From Monilinia fructicola (Eukaryota; Ascomycota; Leotiomycetes; Helotiales; Sclerotiniaceae), in contig VICG01000002.1 of NCBI GenBank assembly GCA_008692225.1, positions 760,001-824,000 on the forward strand: 64,000 nt of DNA, in the 5' to 3' direction. This document shows, piece after piece, positions 37,029 through 53,736 of this stretch (the stretch's first letter is position 1; every line of letters begins with the position of its first letter). A program made the position numbers and the translations under genes. Under the pieces are notes generated by a model. It was not told where the DNA came from, searched no databases, and saw only the letters and a program-made list of their open reading frames with translations.

Positions 37029-40000
37029 ATCTGACTTTAATGAAGGGAGATAGTTGGTCATTGCTAGAGGTGTAGGTTGACAGCTGGGGAGTTTGCTGGG
37101 GAGTATGGGACGCATGAAGTCAATGTAGGATATTTTATGGGTTGTTATTGACTAATGCAATATTTAACACCCACATACATGTTATTTTGCATTGAAATGG
37201 TCGCAAAAGTCCCGATATATAATCGGGGAACTCACAACTGGGCTGCACTGCATTTATGTCCTATGTTGATCATGGTTCACTTATGAATACAGGTCTAAAC
37301 CGAGAATTTATTGAAAGAACGCCTATTTATAACGGTCAAGTTGTCACGATCGTTAAAGCACACTTACCGCATACCTATTCCAGAGTCTGGATTTTGCTTT
37401 TAGTACATTTGGCTGAGATCTTATAGTAGGAGAATCTTTTAAGAGATGACGGTGCTCCTGAATAATTTCATTAAGCGAAAATTAGAGCGGTTAGTACCAG
37501 AAAAGATACTGAAACTGCGGAAACATCCACAGTGAAAAACATTACCCAAAAGACGAAGCGTTTAAGAAAGTGAAAGATATTACATATACCATTGTTCTAG
37601 ATCACTACAGATGTGAAGAAGCTTTGTAGGAGAAGCACAGCAAGCGACGCAGATCTACTTTTGCTAGTGTTTTCGGAATTCTGAGTCCTCTTCTGACCGA
37701 ATATCTAGATGCACGAACTTTGCTATGTACCAATAATATCAGTGAAGTGTGATATTAGCGTCGCTGAATTGAAATTCTTCATTGCCGGCTCTAGCCTTTC
37801 ACTGTTAACTTGGATGCCATCATCCGGGGATGAACCTGCTCCTGTTTAACCCTTGATGTCATCATACGTATTGCTTATACCCACTTCGGCATTTTCGCGC
37901 ACCGGTAGCAGTACCCATGACTGGCCAAAATTCTGAATTTGAGCCGAGTAGAGGTGAAAATCATGGAGTCTTGGTAAAGTTATATACGTTCCTTCTTGTG
38001 GAGTTTTATGTTTCTACCTATAAGATTGACCGTTTATTTGCTGCCCCCACTAGCAAGGAGCAATTCTAGCAGATAGACTCGATCTTTAAGGGTAAATTGG
38101 TTGACTGATAGACTTCAGTGTTGCTAAAGAAGCATGACCAATCTACAAGCTAAGCATCACTGCGCTTCCTAGTACATACAAAAGACATAAATTTCAGCCA
38201 TGACGGAAACCCCAGGTGGGAGCTATGGATAGATGCATAGAATAATCAAATCAAATCATGAAAACATTTAAAAGTATGGTTGCGAAGCCGAGTATGATAG
38301 ACTTTAGAGAGTCATGGAAAAATGAGATCATGTAGCAAAACCTGGAGCTATGCCATTCAATACCAGATTCCCGCTGGTGTCCCCAAATCTGTTTGGTGAA
38401 TAAGTATTTCAGCGTACCAAACAAAGCCAAGTCCAGAGATGGATATAAAGAAGACTCACTTCAAATTTCGCTATGACTCTCATTCCCACTATCATCCCAT
38501 CTCTACTCCTATTCCTTAAGAAATAGATCCATGACTACCAATACTCTCCATTATATATTCACTTCTTCTCTGTCCACTATCCAAAAAAAGAAGAAGAAAG
38601 AAACAAGCAACCAAATGGCAAAAACCAAGGCGTATATGGGAAAATCCTCTTTGAGACAAGGATTTTATTACTAGCAGAACCCTTCGACATGGGGTCAAAT
38701 CTGTCCGTTTTTCACTATCAAACACCTCACCCACCCGAAAGTGGTTACAGCGCAGTGTATTTCCACTGCGCCACGGCGTCTCGATGAGATGTTTGATGGT
38801 AGTTGAGGGTTTATCTTGGTACACATTGGTGAGTAAGCAAAGCTTGAACGTTGATATGGTAATGCAATGCGGCGCTCGCTCATATAATAAACAGTTCATC
38901 TCCATCTTGTTTTCTGGCAAATCACTGTAGTCCCAATGAAGTCATACCAAGCGATTATATATCCTCTTTTACGAATAATTAGCTGAGGGTACATTCACAA
39001 CTTGGAACCCTCTTCTCTTCCCAAAGAAGATTCCTTATGTGAAAGCATCATGGTTAATCCAAGGCCTCGATAATCTCGTTGCATTTTGTTCAACTTCTCG
39101 CCTTGTAGATAGCCTTATATCGACTTGGAATGACATGGCCATCTCAAGGACTCTGAATAGACATCAAAAGACAGTGCGAAGCAGATATTATCTGATACAA
39201 AGCTCATCGTCGACACAAACCCGACTGACAATCTCGGTACAAACCAACCACGCGCAAGGTAGTGAATTTAAGTATCATAGAATTCGCTTTTATTCAGTAT
39301 ACCCACTTCTCCATCCAATTACTCGCTTCACCTTCCATATTCCAAAAATCTTCCAGTCAAATATTGCGCATAAAAGCATTAGGTCCTCCCAGAAAGCGCA
39401 AGGTCAACATGGTACTAAGCTACATCCGCTGCTTTCGCTGATGGGTCTTCCAGTACCGGGTAGTGGCGATGTGCTGAAGAGAGAAGATATATGGTAACCT
39501 GAATTAGGGATATGGTACTTCTATTCAAGAATATGTTCTCGTTTCATAACGAAGATCACTAAAATAGGAGTAAAACGACAACAAAGGCAAAAAGTGGACA
39601 ACAGCACGAAGTAAACCACTGCCATCATATCGATAGTCTATTGTCAGTAATCACAACATCAAACTGTACCCCGAGGGCCTTCCTATCTTGTAGATAGATT
39701 GTATAGAAAGGTCAGTTGCGGCACAGCGAGTTTGCAGTAGTCTGCCAGCCAGCCAGGCCGTTGTTGTTATTATATGAATATTTACTCGTGGATAATCTGG
39801 CCAGTCTTGGATTGCAAAAGATATCACTTATATTGATGCCGGAAATTATGAGGACGGAGTGGGTTTTTGAGAAAAGGGATCAAGGTGAATGACGTCGACC
39901 CAGCTAAATCTTCACATTTGATGCAACTCCTTCATGACAAACTCGAAATCACAGGTTACCATGAATATATATTATGAACCAATGCTATCATGTATCTATT

Positions 40001-43000
40001 CGCCATTTCCATCAATATTTGCTCCAAAAAAGAGTTCAAGACCCAAAAATCCTTCCCCTCACTCCACGGAAAGGCCATAAAATCTGTGGTTACGAGCAGA
40101 GCGAGAGAGACTAGTGTAGAGGAATAGCTTTCTGTCAAAAATCGTGGAACCATCATAGGGTACAGTCACCAGTAAAGTGGTTCAAGTATGAAGTTAAGGA
40201 AATGGAGGATACATTTGTCAAACTCTGACATTGGATATCAGTGGCAAAGCGAGAATAAACTACTGAAAAATGACAATAGTGACAGCGGTGCGGATGGCTC
40301 TAAACAATGATAATCATGAACAGAAAATATGACAGCAAAGATCCCATTGCTGTATTCTTCCTCATCCCGTCTCCTCTAGCTTTAGTCTGACAACACCGAA
40401 AATCAATGAGCTTAAACGGTAAACTTGATCCATCAACTTCTCATTTAGTGAATTTGACGGCACAATCTCTTATTGCTGTCATTATGATAAGTAGAATGCT
40501 CAGAGCATCAGTCCGTTGAAGATCGTCGTGACGCCAGGACTCCAGGACTCCAGGACGCTTATATGGATGGATATTGCTTCTGAGAATCTCCAAGTAAATC
40601 AAAAAGAGTTGAGGTGTGCATACTACATTTCGTTGAAGGAGATGAAAGCATGAAAGTGAATGCTAACAAAACCAACTCCAAGCAAGATTGGCACGCTTTA
40701 ACCCAGTTCAAGGATAGAATGGATATTTCGAGAGTAAATATGTATCATTCACATCATCCTCTATCCAGTAACTACTCATCCCCCAACCTCAACCTCAACC
40801 CCATTAGCCTTTTCCATCTCAATCCTACCATCAAAGAGACCGTCCCATCTTAAAAACATCTCATCTCATCACAGACTGATATAAAGAAGACTAACGATGA
40901 GAGAACATAACAAATGATCATTAGAGCGGACAGGGCTGGGGATAAAACAAGAAACGCTTGTCCTTATTGGGAATCGTATACCTTAAGTCTATGCCCATTC
41001 AATCTCATCTCATAAATCATCCGCATATATTTCTACAAGCTCTAGTATTAATATCAATGGCAAATCCAGCAAGCCGATAACGAAAGACAATTTAGACCGA
41101 AGCAGAAAGAGAACAGAAACTACGTTCAGACCGCAAAACTAATTATTTATTATCCAGCTCTCAACAAATCCTTGAAATTTGATCACCCCACAATGATACA
41201 GAGGTTATATTGATATTTCTGACAAAATCCACTCACCTTATTCGCCAGAAATCTTGGATATGCGGAAATATGAAGATATAAAAACGATGATATGTGATCT
41301 TGCCTAGATTTGCTTACTACGACATGACTTTCGTAATATCTCATCAAGCTCAGCCTTTACCTTCTCGGATAATGAGAGAGAGATGGAAGCTCCTAGTTAC
41401 TATAAGATACATAGCAAACCGGTTACCTTAAAGAATCTATCACCACCCCTAAGTTCTAATAACCTACTGGTACGCTGACAGTGGATGCTTTCACTCCACA
41501 GACCTTTCCACTCTTCCTTCGTCTCCCTATCTCACCTTGAAACCCAGAACCCCTTTTAAGCCCACGAACTAAACGCCAGAATAGCAAAAGCACCGATGAG
41601 AACATACATGAAATTCTCCTCATACTCCGCAGACTGCGCCAACACCAAACAAACAATTCATGCCTACCAAAAGGTATATAAATAGCTTGATACACACTTG
41701 ATGTACTACCATCCTTGATTTCGGCAGTTATATGGGAACAGATAAGGCGACAACAACCACCACCAGATATCATAAACGATAACCACAACAGACAAATACA
41801 CCCCCTCTCGCCTAACTCAGTGGGCCACAAATTGCAGGCAAATGTGCTTATCATGAACATAGGTCATCTTCAGCCCTTGGTCACTTTTTACTTAAGCGTT
41901 CGTAGATGAGGCCTGACACAATACTCAAGATTAAACAAAGAACCGAGAAGAGAATTAGGCGACATGCTGAGAATCATGGCAAAGAACCATGTATACAAGA
42001 CACAAGATCAGGATCTTTTTTGGAGGTGACTTGATAATGCGATAATTCGGTTTAATTCCGAATAAACCGAATTCCATCGCCATATCCAGGATACCTGCTC
42101 AGTTATGGTATCGACTCTGATCCTAGACCATCGGATACAGACAGTGATGATATCTTGTATTCAAGATCCTCACAGTGTCCTAACATGACAAAAGTCTATG
42201 AGTCTATCCCTCTGGTGCCCTGGCAAGATTTGAAAGCTTATTCGACTACCAAATGGGGATGTTAGAGAGATCCAGAGACGAGGTGAATCCTAATTTACCA
42301 TAATCCTCATGAGTTCTCGTTCCTCCGTGATCTTGGTACTATATTACGTTTATCACCTCTTTGCACCAATGAAATTCTAGGTACCCTCAGCCATCCGCCA
42401 GATGGTCACAATTGAATCCAATATATAGACACCCTGAAATTCAGGAAAGAAAAACAGAGGAAAAATTACCCTCCCCATCAACCAAAATCATCATAGATGA
42501 TGAAAACTGCAATATTAATCCCCAACAGCAGACCGAAACATTTTAGAACTCGCCATCGAGATTTGAATCCCATGAGATGTACATCGGAGATACCGTATAC
42601 TTACTTGCAGCATAGATTTATTCATATACTTATCCAATATACCCGCCCGAAGAGACAAAAGGACAAGATTTGAAGGTGCAAGCATAGAAAGAAATGACAA
42701 AACGACAGCCGCACTGTATCTCAAAAGAAACCACCCATCACCCCGACCACAACACCACAAACGATAATAAACAAAACGCTCAAACGACTAAAAATCCAAT
42801 CCCATCTATCTAATACCCACCCCGACAATATTTCGCATACTCCTTACGGGTTTGTATCTGTTCGCGAACGTGTGTACGTTGCTGGGAACTCCAGTCAAAG
42901 GGGGTAGTCGCTTATATAGGTAGACACCACTTGTCTTCCTTTGGTTAGGTCGAGCGAGAATCGAAATTGAAGGCAGTGAATAACAAATGTTAGATCCACT

Positions 43001-43855
43001 TGCGGAGTACAATTACTGTAATGCAATGATGCACTGTGGCGGAGAGACTGCCCCACACTGAGCTGCACGCAACTATTCAACCCCACCCCCCTTTCGACAT
43101 GAAGAAAGAGTAGCCTGATCCTATTAGATCACAACGTAGAGCCAGCCAAGAAAGGGGAGATACCTCAGACATACAAGACCAAAGCATAAGATTGAGTTGC
43201 AAGGCATAAATGTTTGAAGAACATAATTTTCATTTACTTCCCCTTCCTCACTTCCCTCCTTACTTTCATAAAGATCTCTTTCGCTTCGCTAAAGCTTTCA
43301 TATGCAAACACCACATCGCCATTCTATGAATGCCATGCTACTATGCTTTTCCGTTCCTTCCATATAGGATGTCTATGCTCAGCAAGCCCATCCTATTCGA
43401 AGAGATAGCCCTAAAGACCATTTGTCCATCCATCACACAGTCCAATTCAAATCCACCCTACAAACTCCGGTTTCTGCGCCACCATAAACGCAAAAATCAC
43501 ACATCACGCCCTCTCAAACGCCATCCAGCCAATATCCATCGATTCCGGGTATGAGGTGAGGTTTCGTTTCCTCGAATGCCTATGCCTGCCTACCAGCCGT
43601 ATTTGACCCAAGGCAAGACAAGCTTAAATATCTTCGCTCAAAAAAGGACCAACACAAATAAAAAGTCGCAAGTAAAGAAAGTAAAAGGGAATAAAGAAAT
43701 AAATAAAAAAGTAACAAGAAAATGAAGAAACCCAATGTCGTAGTCGTCCCAGTGTACATCCAGTCCTAACTTCTAAGCAACCATAATCCAATTCCGAAAT
43801 GTGTAACCAGATGTCTTGAAATTATTTGCCCATTTTTGATTCGCAAGCCTTTTGC
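37029..43855. other. 6.8 kb stretch without a convincing protein gene
   Basis: The longest open frames are 152 codons (39039-39497, +) and 134 codons (38516-38920 and 41456-41860, both -). None has recognisable motifs or consistent exon borders. Small hints are an ATG-less open frame with a Ser/Asp-rich product at 42056-42265 (+), and a 30-codon open stretch at 43323-43234 (-) preceded by a CATAG acceptor-like site. Base composition is normal, unlike the RIP isochore, so this is not decayed transposon. Long UTRs, non-coding RNA or a lineage-specific gene with many small exons remain possible. Confidence 0.5.
42044..42073. repeat. Perfect 11-bp inverted repeat
   Basis: AATTCGGTTTA and TAAACCGAATT separated by 8 bases. 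It could be a small hairpin or a dimeric binding site. Confidence 0.8.
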
Positions 43856-45001
43856 TTAATCTATCGTCATACGATTGTTCGCTTTGGAATTGTGGAGATC
43901 TGGTAATTCGGTCATATGATCGGCCTTCTCTTCCTCACCACCGATCTTTCGTGACCTCAAATGTGGCTTGAGACCTTTGTCGAAATTTGCCGTGCACAAT
44001 GAAGCGTTGACAATTGTCAAAATGATCAAGATGATGGTGATGACAGCGAAACTTGTCAAATTCTTGCGAACTGGCATATAATCCTTTTCCTTGGATGGTT
44101 GATACATTCGGGCAAGTTTGAAGATGAAGTAGGCCAAACCACAATGGAAGATGAAAATCGCCGAGAGCATGCCCGGTTTATTTTCACGACGAGTCCAGAA
44201 GGCGGCCATGAATAGAATGAAGATGGTAACGGGAATGGCGGCTATTGTTAAACCGAATTCAAAATCCTGTACACCAGTAACGATAACAAGAAACTGAACC
44301 GTGAATCCCAAGAAGAAGAAGAAATCAAATTTCAACAGGGCAATATAAATCTAGAATTTATCAATATCATACGATTCAAGACATGGAGGCCGTTCAACTT
44401 ACTTGGTAGGTCAAGAATCTACGCTTCATTCGCAAATCAGCGCTGATGTGTTTGTAAATCGTCCAAGCAAATTCGTCGTAAAGTTTCCACGCTATGAATG
44501 ACATCAAGATGGTAAAGAAAGCGATTATACATGGAACTGCTATCAAGAGCCCTTGCACATCCGGCCAGACATTCGCATGCGCATCCACGTAGCCAAGGGT
44601 ACCCAATGATTCGATCGCGGACTGAATTTGATCGTATTGAATAGAAGCGTATATCAACATGCCAACATTGTACATGCAAAGACCGATAACCTGAATCGTA
44701 TTCTTGAGTCGTAACGAATCGTATACTAGAACAACTTGATAAAGGAAACCAAAGATAAACAGGGTGAGGTAGGTGGGAATTGTTCGATCGAGAGCTATTT
44801 GTTTTTTGCCTGCGACCAGACTCGTTTGGAATTTTGCGAATACATACCTAGGGATATATGTTAGTCAAGAAATCCCTCGAATGATCTTTGTACCTTCTCC
44901 ATATTGCTTGAAACTTACGATTCAATTGCTAGAACCGCTGCAGCTTGCAGAGTTGCGGCAATCATAAAGGCCCATGTCCAGGTTGTAGTTGGGAGATACA
45001 T
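43856..45001 (-). CDS. UPF0658 Golgi membrane protein, 340 aa, 3 exons
   Basis: The exons are 45001-44919, 44847-44403 and 44350-43856. Donors are GTAAGT and GTAAGT, acceptors CCCTAG and TTCTAG, and phases agree (340 codons plus stop). The product has about seven hydrophobic helices. Family landmarks are LAIESYVFAKFQ (across intron 1), YNVGMLIYASIQYDQIQ and AWTIYKHISADLRMKRRFLTYQ followed by KFDFFFFLGF. The C-terminus is charged and cytosolic-looking. S. pombe C1952.10c is the named family member at the Golgi; its function is unknown. I chose the ATG at 45001 (MYLPTTTWTW). The frame stays open upstream to about 45258 but contains no ATG, so an additional upstream first exon is possible. Confidence 0.85.
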
Positions 45002-48220
<3,219 letters not shown>

Positions 48221-48596
48221 ATGCCCCTTCGACACTGCACCCTTCTCAAACACCACACAAATCGACCTCTTCTTCAAGTCCCAACGCAAGGTCAAGATCC
48301 CAATGAAAAGAATATCCACGAGGGAAAGCAATCAAAAATTCCGCCGATCAGGTACCCGAAGGCAACTGAACGATTCTCGTCGCCCCGATGTGCAATGGAG
48401 GACTCGTATCGCAACGCTGCAATGCTTGATCTGCAGACCGTTTCAACAAGGTAAGTATGAAGAGAAAAGGAAAAGAAGCGGAAGAAGGCAGAGGGAGACG
48501 CTCCTTTTATACTCGTGGCCAAAGGATTTTGACGCTAGACGAAAAGTGGGGAGCCGGGTATTGTTCCACCAACCAATAAGCCGCGAGATCGGCTAG
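48221..48596 (+). CDS. Possible small two-exon gene, 95 aa, unrecognised
   Basis: The frame from ATG 48221 runs to a strong donor (ACAAG then GTAAGT at 48451). A GCTAG acceptor ending at 48538 joins it in frame to 48539-48596, ending in TAG. Codon use in this frame looks more natural than in the longer overlapping frame 48105-48596. The product is basic and Pro/His-rich (HHTNRPLLQVP, RYPKATERFSSPR) with no recognised domain. The frame is open upstream to about 48185 after a TAG that could be an acceptor, so the true start may be in an earlier exon. Weak call. Confidence 0.3.
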
Positions 48597-50344
48597 TACG
48601 TATTGGGTAGCATATCAGAACTCTGAGTCCACATTATGAAATTCTATTACTAATATGAACCAAAATAGCAGTCGGAGCTCCTGAACGGGCTAAGTGTGGC
48701 CGGTGGTCGGCAAGTTACCAAGATTCCCGATGTAACCGTTTAGTCTAGACCTTTGATTAATTTTTGAGTTGAACGAACAAGGTTGGTTCATCATGGGTTA
48801 ATCATGGGGTTACAGACTTACAGTATCCGTACTGTACTGTAATGTTCAGGCGAAATTGGAGGGCTGAATGAGGAGGCAGTGTCCTAAGGCTGGCTGATGA
48901 TACCAACGGTCGATCAAAAACGAAGTACTGTCGTTGAAGCTCAAGATGTTGTTACGGCAGAGAGGTACAGCCTATTCGCATACGGTTTTGCTTTGATGCA
49001 GAACTCCAGCTACAATTGAAGCCACCTCTGCCCAACATGGATGGACACAGCTTTGGTTCTCGAGGTTGAGGTTGAGGTATCATTCGATTCGAGATTCAGC
49101 CAAGGCACACAAACAAACTACTTCATCAACATTGCTGCTCAATTGCCTATAATCCATCATCACGAGGAGGGCCTTGGACGGCCTATTCTTCTTAACATAT
49201 TGAGATTCTTTTTTAGAGAAAAAAGTACTGAGTGGCGGCTTTCACACCCAGGCAACCGAGAGGTTTCTCGTCTTGAGAAGCTACGAGCGTTAACTATCGC
49301 CTAAGTATGAAGGCAGTGAACTGATTCCATACTCCCAGGGTCCCTGACTATTAAGGATTGAGGTCATATCCAACAGATTTCGCCTTTCTCAATATTTGAA
49401 ATACATTCCTCATGACTATCCTCACCATGATAGTCTGTAGCATTAATTGGAATAGTAATTCTTTATGAATCTCCCAAATATCACAGGCGGAATCTTCAAA
49501 TCCAACCAGAACATAGAATCTCATAATTACAGAAGCAAGATATCTGTGAATACAAATTGATGCCCAGCTAGAATAATACAAGCTGGTCAACAAACACCGA
49601 GAATAAAGGGGGGGTACATATTGGAAGACCCTTTCCGTAAGAAGGTTTGGCGAGAAAGTTGTTCTTGCAGGTGATCGAAGGAAGGCTTGAAAGAGTTGGC
49701 GATAGAGTCATCCATCAACTAACTGCACCGGCGGATGACAGTATCTTGGATGTACCACAAAACGACATCAAGTATATATATATATATATATAAACATGGT
49801 ATGTTAGGTATAGTTAGCATGGTATAGTATGATATACTCGAGTCGTATTATCAAATCCCAGCCAATAATATTGCTTCCATAGCATAATACTGTAGTTTTT
49901 CTTCTTAAACCATCAACATTCACCTCCACTGCCTAGGTACGCTACTTATTATTACTCCTCCCTTCATCATTTCATTGTGGCGAATGGTGGTGACCTCGGC
50001 ATTCATTCCTTTTTGAAAGAGCCATCACCAGTCTAGTTTTCTTTCGATATCCTTGGTTATGACAACCTCACCTCACAACCTCAACAACAAAATATTTGAG
50101 AAGTACCCGAACGCTTTCTGAGGGTAAATTCATGCAGCCATTACATTACCTCAACCATTTCTGAGCAGGGGGTTGATTTTAAATGACTGCCTAACATTTA
50201 CATTGTAAGGTTACCCGGTACATTCATTCATGGACCTAGCTGGCTGGCGGGCCTCAATACCAACAAACACCCTACAAACTCTGACGGAAGATACCAAGCC
50301 AACAGCCATCCTATCACCGGCAGAACTTAACACCAGAACTATTC
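48597..50344. other. Intergenic, no gene recognised
   Basis: An 87-codon open frame at 49041-49304 is the largest and unconvincing. A (TA)n run lies at 49773-49792. The last few hundred bases are probably the promoter and 5' UTR of the 50345 gene. Confidence 0.5.
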
Positions 50345-50833
50345 ATGTCTCCGAGTAAGGAGGAGATGAGAACGACAGCGGTTGCATTTTGCCAGGCTTT
50401 CGTTGATGGCCTTTCACCCGACGCTATCTTATCTTCGCACTTCACTTCAGAACCCAAGATCACAGAACACGGCCCTACCAACCCAGAACTTCCATTCCTT
50501 GGTAAAGCCTTTCAGGGTCGTAAATTGAACTCTTCCGACAATCAGACATGCGACGACTATTTCGCCATTCTATCAAAATCCCTAAAGTTCGAGCCCTCAC
50601 CTACCACATTCCCTTCCCCCAAGTCTTTCCTTGTCGATGAGACTTGCGAGATTAATGGAAAGAGAGGTGTGGTTAGCGTCGTCGGAAGTGCAACTTTTAG
50701 GAGCATCAAGACGGGCAAAGATTGGGATGAGCAGTTCATATATCGATTGAGTGAATTCGATGGAGCTGGGAAGATCGGCCATTGGGAGATCTGGGCTGAC
50801 ACACTCTCTGCTTGGAATGCCGTGCATACTTGA
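50345..50833 (+). CDS. NTF2/SnoaL-like fold protein, 162 aa
   Basis: A single exon. It opens with a helix (EEMRTTAVAFCQAFVDGLSP), then SSHFTSEPKITEHGP. It closes with the beta-sheet pattern GVVSVVGSATFRSI, WDEQFIYRLSEFD and GKIGHWEIWADTLSAW, the layout of small SnoaL/NTF2-like proteins. Such proteins range from polyketide cyclases to simple ligand binders, and no catalytic residues can be assigned here. There is no signal peptide. The ATG at 50345 is preceded by CA-rich leader sequence and is the first in frame. Confidence 0.75.
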   Translation: MSPSKEEMRTTAVAFCQAFVDGLSPDAILSSHFTSEPKITEHGPTNPELPFLGKAFQGRKLNSSDNQTCDDYFAILSKSLKFEPSPTTFPSPKSFLVDETCEINGKRGVVSVVGSATFRSIKTGKDWDEQFIYRLSEFDGAGKIGHWEIWADTLSAWNAVHT

Positions 50834-51620
50834 CTTTGGGAAACTATTTTGTCTATGAAACTACGCTCCAGTGATCCTCATACTCTCTATATCCATCATC
50901 GCCATCAGGAGTCTGATTACAACAGTTACGCAAGTGCCATACAATCAATTCGAGTTCATGATTCTGCCCCACTCAGACAAGTACTCTTCCATCACTTCAG
51001 GCGAGTGAGCGTTCATGTGTACGGTCAGAGCGTAAACTTATTGATCATGGCTGATATTGCCTAGACGTTGAAGAAAGCCTCGTGCTCCCAAAGTCATTGA
51101 ATGTCTATCTGAATTGGCCCCTAGATACCTGGACGAGATTCGATTAGTCTGCTTATCTCTACCAATCACTCGAGTACATAAGATGAAAGCAATTCAAAAC
51201 AATACTTTGATTTGAACACTCAGGATTTTTGCAACGCTATACCGTCCCAAACAACTAATCAACATTTTCGGATCGTTCGAGAAAATCATTAGTGGCCTGT
51301 TGAGTGTTTGAATATGAGTGGGACTATCAATGACTTCCAAGTTGTATATACAGCAGTTAGCATATGATTTAGTACTGTCAGATGAAGCATACCTTTAAGG
51401 ATATTCTAAAGCTGCGTATATGTAAGTAGATATATTAATTTCCACGTCGGATACCTTTATCTTTAGTCAACCCATGTACGTAACACGCCCCGTATATATG
51501 TGATGATTGTCGTAAATTCATATTTACTACCTATTAATATGAGGAAGCAAAATTAGATGCAGAATCTGCTAATTGGGGTTGATCCATCGAGCATCTAGTC
51601 TGATACATGCGATCAACCAT
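50834..51620. other. Convergent intergenic region, no gene recognised
   Basis: Lies between the 3' ends of the NTF2-like gene (+) and the Ser-rich gene (-). A 71-codon open frame at 50849-51064 is probably 3' UTR. Confidence 0.5.
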
Positions 51621-52259
51621 TTACCGCATCCCCATCCCCCCCTTGTCCCCTAATTTCTTTCGGCTAAACAACCGCTTGAAGAGCCTACCCAACTTTCCTA
51701 ACCCCTCTAGTGCTCGTTTCTTAATACTACTCTTCCTCTCTTTCTCTCTTTCCCCTCCGACCACATCATAGGCTGCAACACCAGGCACGGACAAAGTTCC
51801 ATCTACAATTGTAGACGCAAGTCCAGCTTCCGCCACGTTGACAAGGGACAGAGAAAGACTCGCTACGTCTTCCTCGCTGGGACGACTACCCACAATACAG
51901 TAAAACGCAGCGTCGGAGTCAGAGCTGTGCTCGCTAGATGTTGAGGAGGTATGCTTGGCGAAGCTGGTGTCTGCCTCTTTGCCCTTGGAATGGTGAGTAT
52001 TGCTAGGCTCAATATCGCCCGTACTGTTATCGTGGACGAGATCTCGGTCTCCTTCGTTATGTAGAACCGAGGCTCCCGATTCAGTAACTCCTGTGTTGTT
52101 TGTGGCGTACGATACCTCGTGTCCAGCGTCGGGAGCTAGAGGGGCGAAAGAGGAGGTTTGTTGGGAGTTTGTGTTTATATGGATATTAGGCGCTAGTGAG
52201 TAGAGATGATAGGACGCGCTGGTAAGTTTGGGGCTGTTGAGAGGTGATGAGGAAGGCAT
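51621..52259 (-). CDS. Unrecognised Ser/Asn-rich protein with basic C-terminus, 212 aa
   Basis: A single open exon from ATG 52259. Residues 1-110 are low-complexity (Ser, Thr, Asn, His). A more ordered stretch follows (AAFYCIVGSRPSEEDVASLSLSLVNVAEAG). The last ~35 residues are a basic amphipathic segment (KKRALEGLGKLGRLFKRLF-SRKK) that could bind membrane or nucleic acid. No signal peptide or domain was recognised. Length and normal codon use support a real, probably lineage-specific gene. Confidence 0.6.
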   Translation of the reverse strand: MPSSSPLNSPKLTSASYHLYSLAPNIHINTNSQQTSSFAPLAPDAGHEVSYATNNTGVTESGASVLHNEGDRDLVHDNSTGDIEPSNTHHSKGKEADTSFAKHTSSTSSEHSSDSDAAFYCIVGSRPSEEDVASLSLSLVNVAEAGLASTIVDGTLSVPGVAAYDVVGGEREKERKSSIKKRALEGLGKLGRLFKRLFSRKKLGDKGGMGMR

Positions 52260-53736
52260 TTGGTGGTCCTTCTTATAAGTCGTGGTGGTGAGCTAGTTTG
52301 GGTTCGCCGATCTAATGTTGGCTAGATCGAGATGCCAATTCAGGTGGAATTTATGCATCAACTTTGTTATCATTGCAAAGCTCTAGAGTGGTAGAGACAC
52401 AGTTTGAGGGGCCAATTTGGGCAGTGGGTAGAAGTTGTTGTTGTTGTTGTTGTTAGTTATTGTTTGACTTGGTTACAGCCATGATGGTGTACCTGATTTA
52501 TCCAAGCAGTTTGAATGTTCTGCTTGGCTAGATAGATCAAAATAATCACTCCACTCCCTGCTCTAGACATGGTGAATTCGGTTATGTTATATTGTGTTCT
52601 ACTGAATAGCAGATTTGCAAATATTCTATAACCAACAGATATGGTGAATTTAAAGATTTCTATTGTCAGTGTTCTTAGTCTTTTTGTTATGAGCTGTATA
52701 TTCTAGCGAGTCAAAGAGCGTGGACATACTTCAGGACTTTTCTATATTGCCAAATCCAATAATCTGCTGGCATTTGATGGAATAGAACTGTGATATTTAC
52801 TCAGTAGGCGACATTCTCCATGAAGACTGTCGAACAGCAAAACTTTGCACACCACCTGCATATCAAAAATTCCTTATTACTAGAATACCCCAAGCCTCCA
52901 AGATTGATGTCAATATATGGAGGCAGAGTTAGACTTGGGAGATATCATCTGTTTCCACCCTCAAGTAGAATTACGGACAAATTAATCGTCACATCATCTG
53001 ATTTACAATAAAATACACGCTTATAACCTATAAGTATATAAGTATCTCAGAATGAACACATTATAATAGATGCACGATAGAATCATGATAGATTGATGTC
53101 AAGAACAAAGCCCCAAGCAGTCACAATGTACAGAGAGTTTCGCTTTGTGGAGGATGTTTAGATAGACCCAGTCAAACTGGAAACCTCTTCATATTGATCG
53201 TTTGATATGCCATTCTGCTTGCTATACATCCATAGTCTCTTCGAAGAGAGCATCAAATTAGTTGTATTGTGGTACCTAGAACACTTGGATATGGAATACT
53301 CATGCTCCGGTATGTCATCTCTAGAGACTTGGATATCTCAAATATGTAGGTTGTAAGCACCGTGAATGTATTATGAAACGCTTCCAAGCTTTCAAAAGTT
53401 ACAATAGCTCTCACTTTTTATTCTTTCTGCTAAACTTGTTGCTCAAATTCTATGTATGACTTGATTTTTTGATCTATATTGAATGATTCAAGCTTATAGA
53501 GTATGATATATCATTACTTAAACGATGAAGAGATGTTTCCTAGACAGGTAGAATGATATATATAGAGCATTTGATTCTTGAATTCCATTTGACATCTACC
53601 AGACTCGTCCCATATGATGTTGGAGGTCACGGCGTAGAACTACGGCTTAAGGTTTCTCCGCCCGAACCTATAATTCTAGAATCCCTTCCCTTCGACCCAT
53701 TGCCTCTCCGCCTTTCTCAACCACCACTCCCCAAAC
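52260..53736. other. Intergenic, no gene recognised
   Basis: Holds a (TTG)n run at 52434-52455 and otherwise nothing distinctive. It is the upstream region of both the Ser-rich gene and the FAM32A homologue. Confidence 0.5.

Noticed and set aside
38690..38790. tRNA-like block on the minus strand (GTGGCGCAGTGG, about 38765-38776) with an 8-bp hairpin GCGCAGTG/CACTGCGC
   Set aside because: It has an A-box-like sequence but no B-box, no acceptor-stem pairing and no proper anticodon arm, so it is not called as a tRNA.
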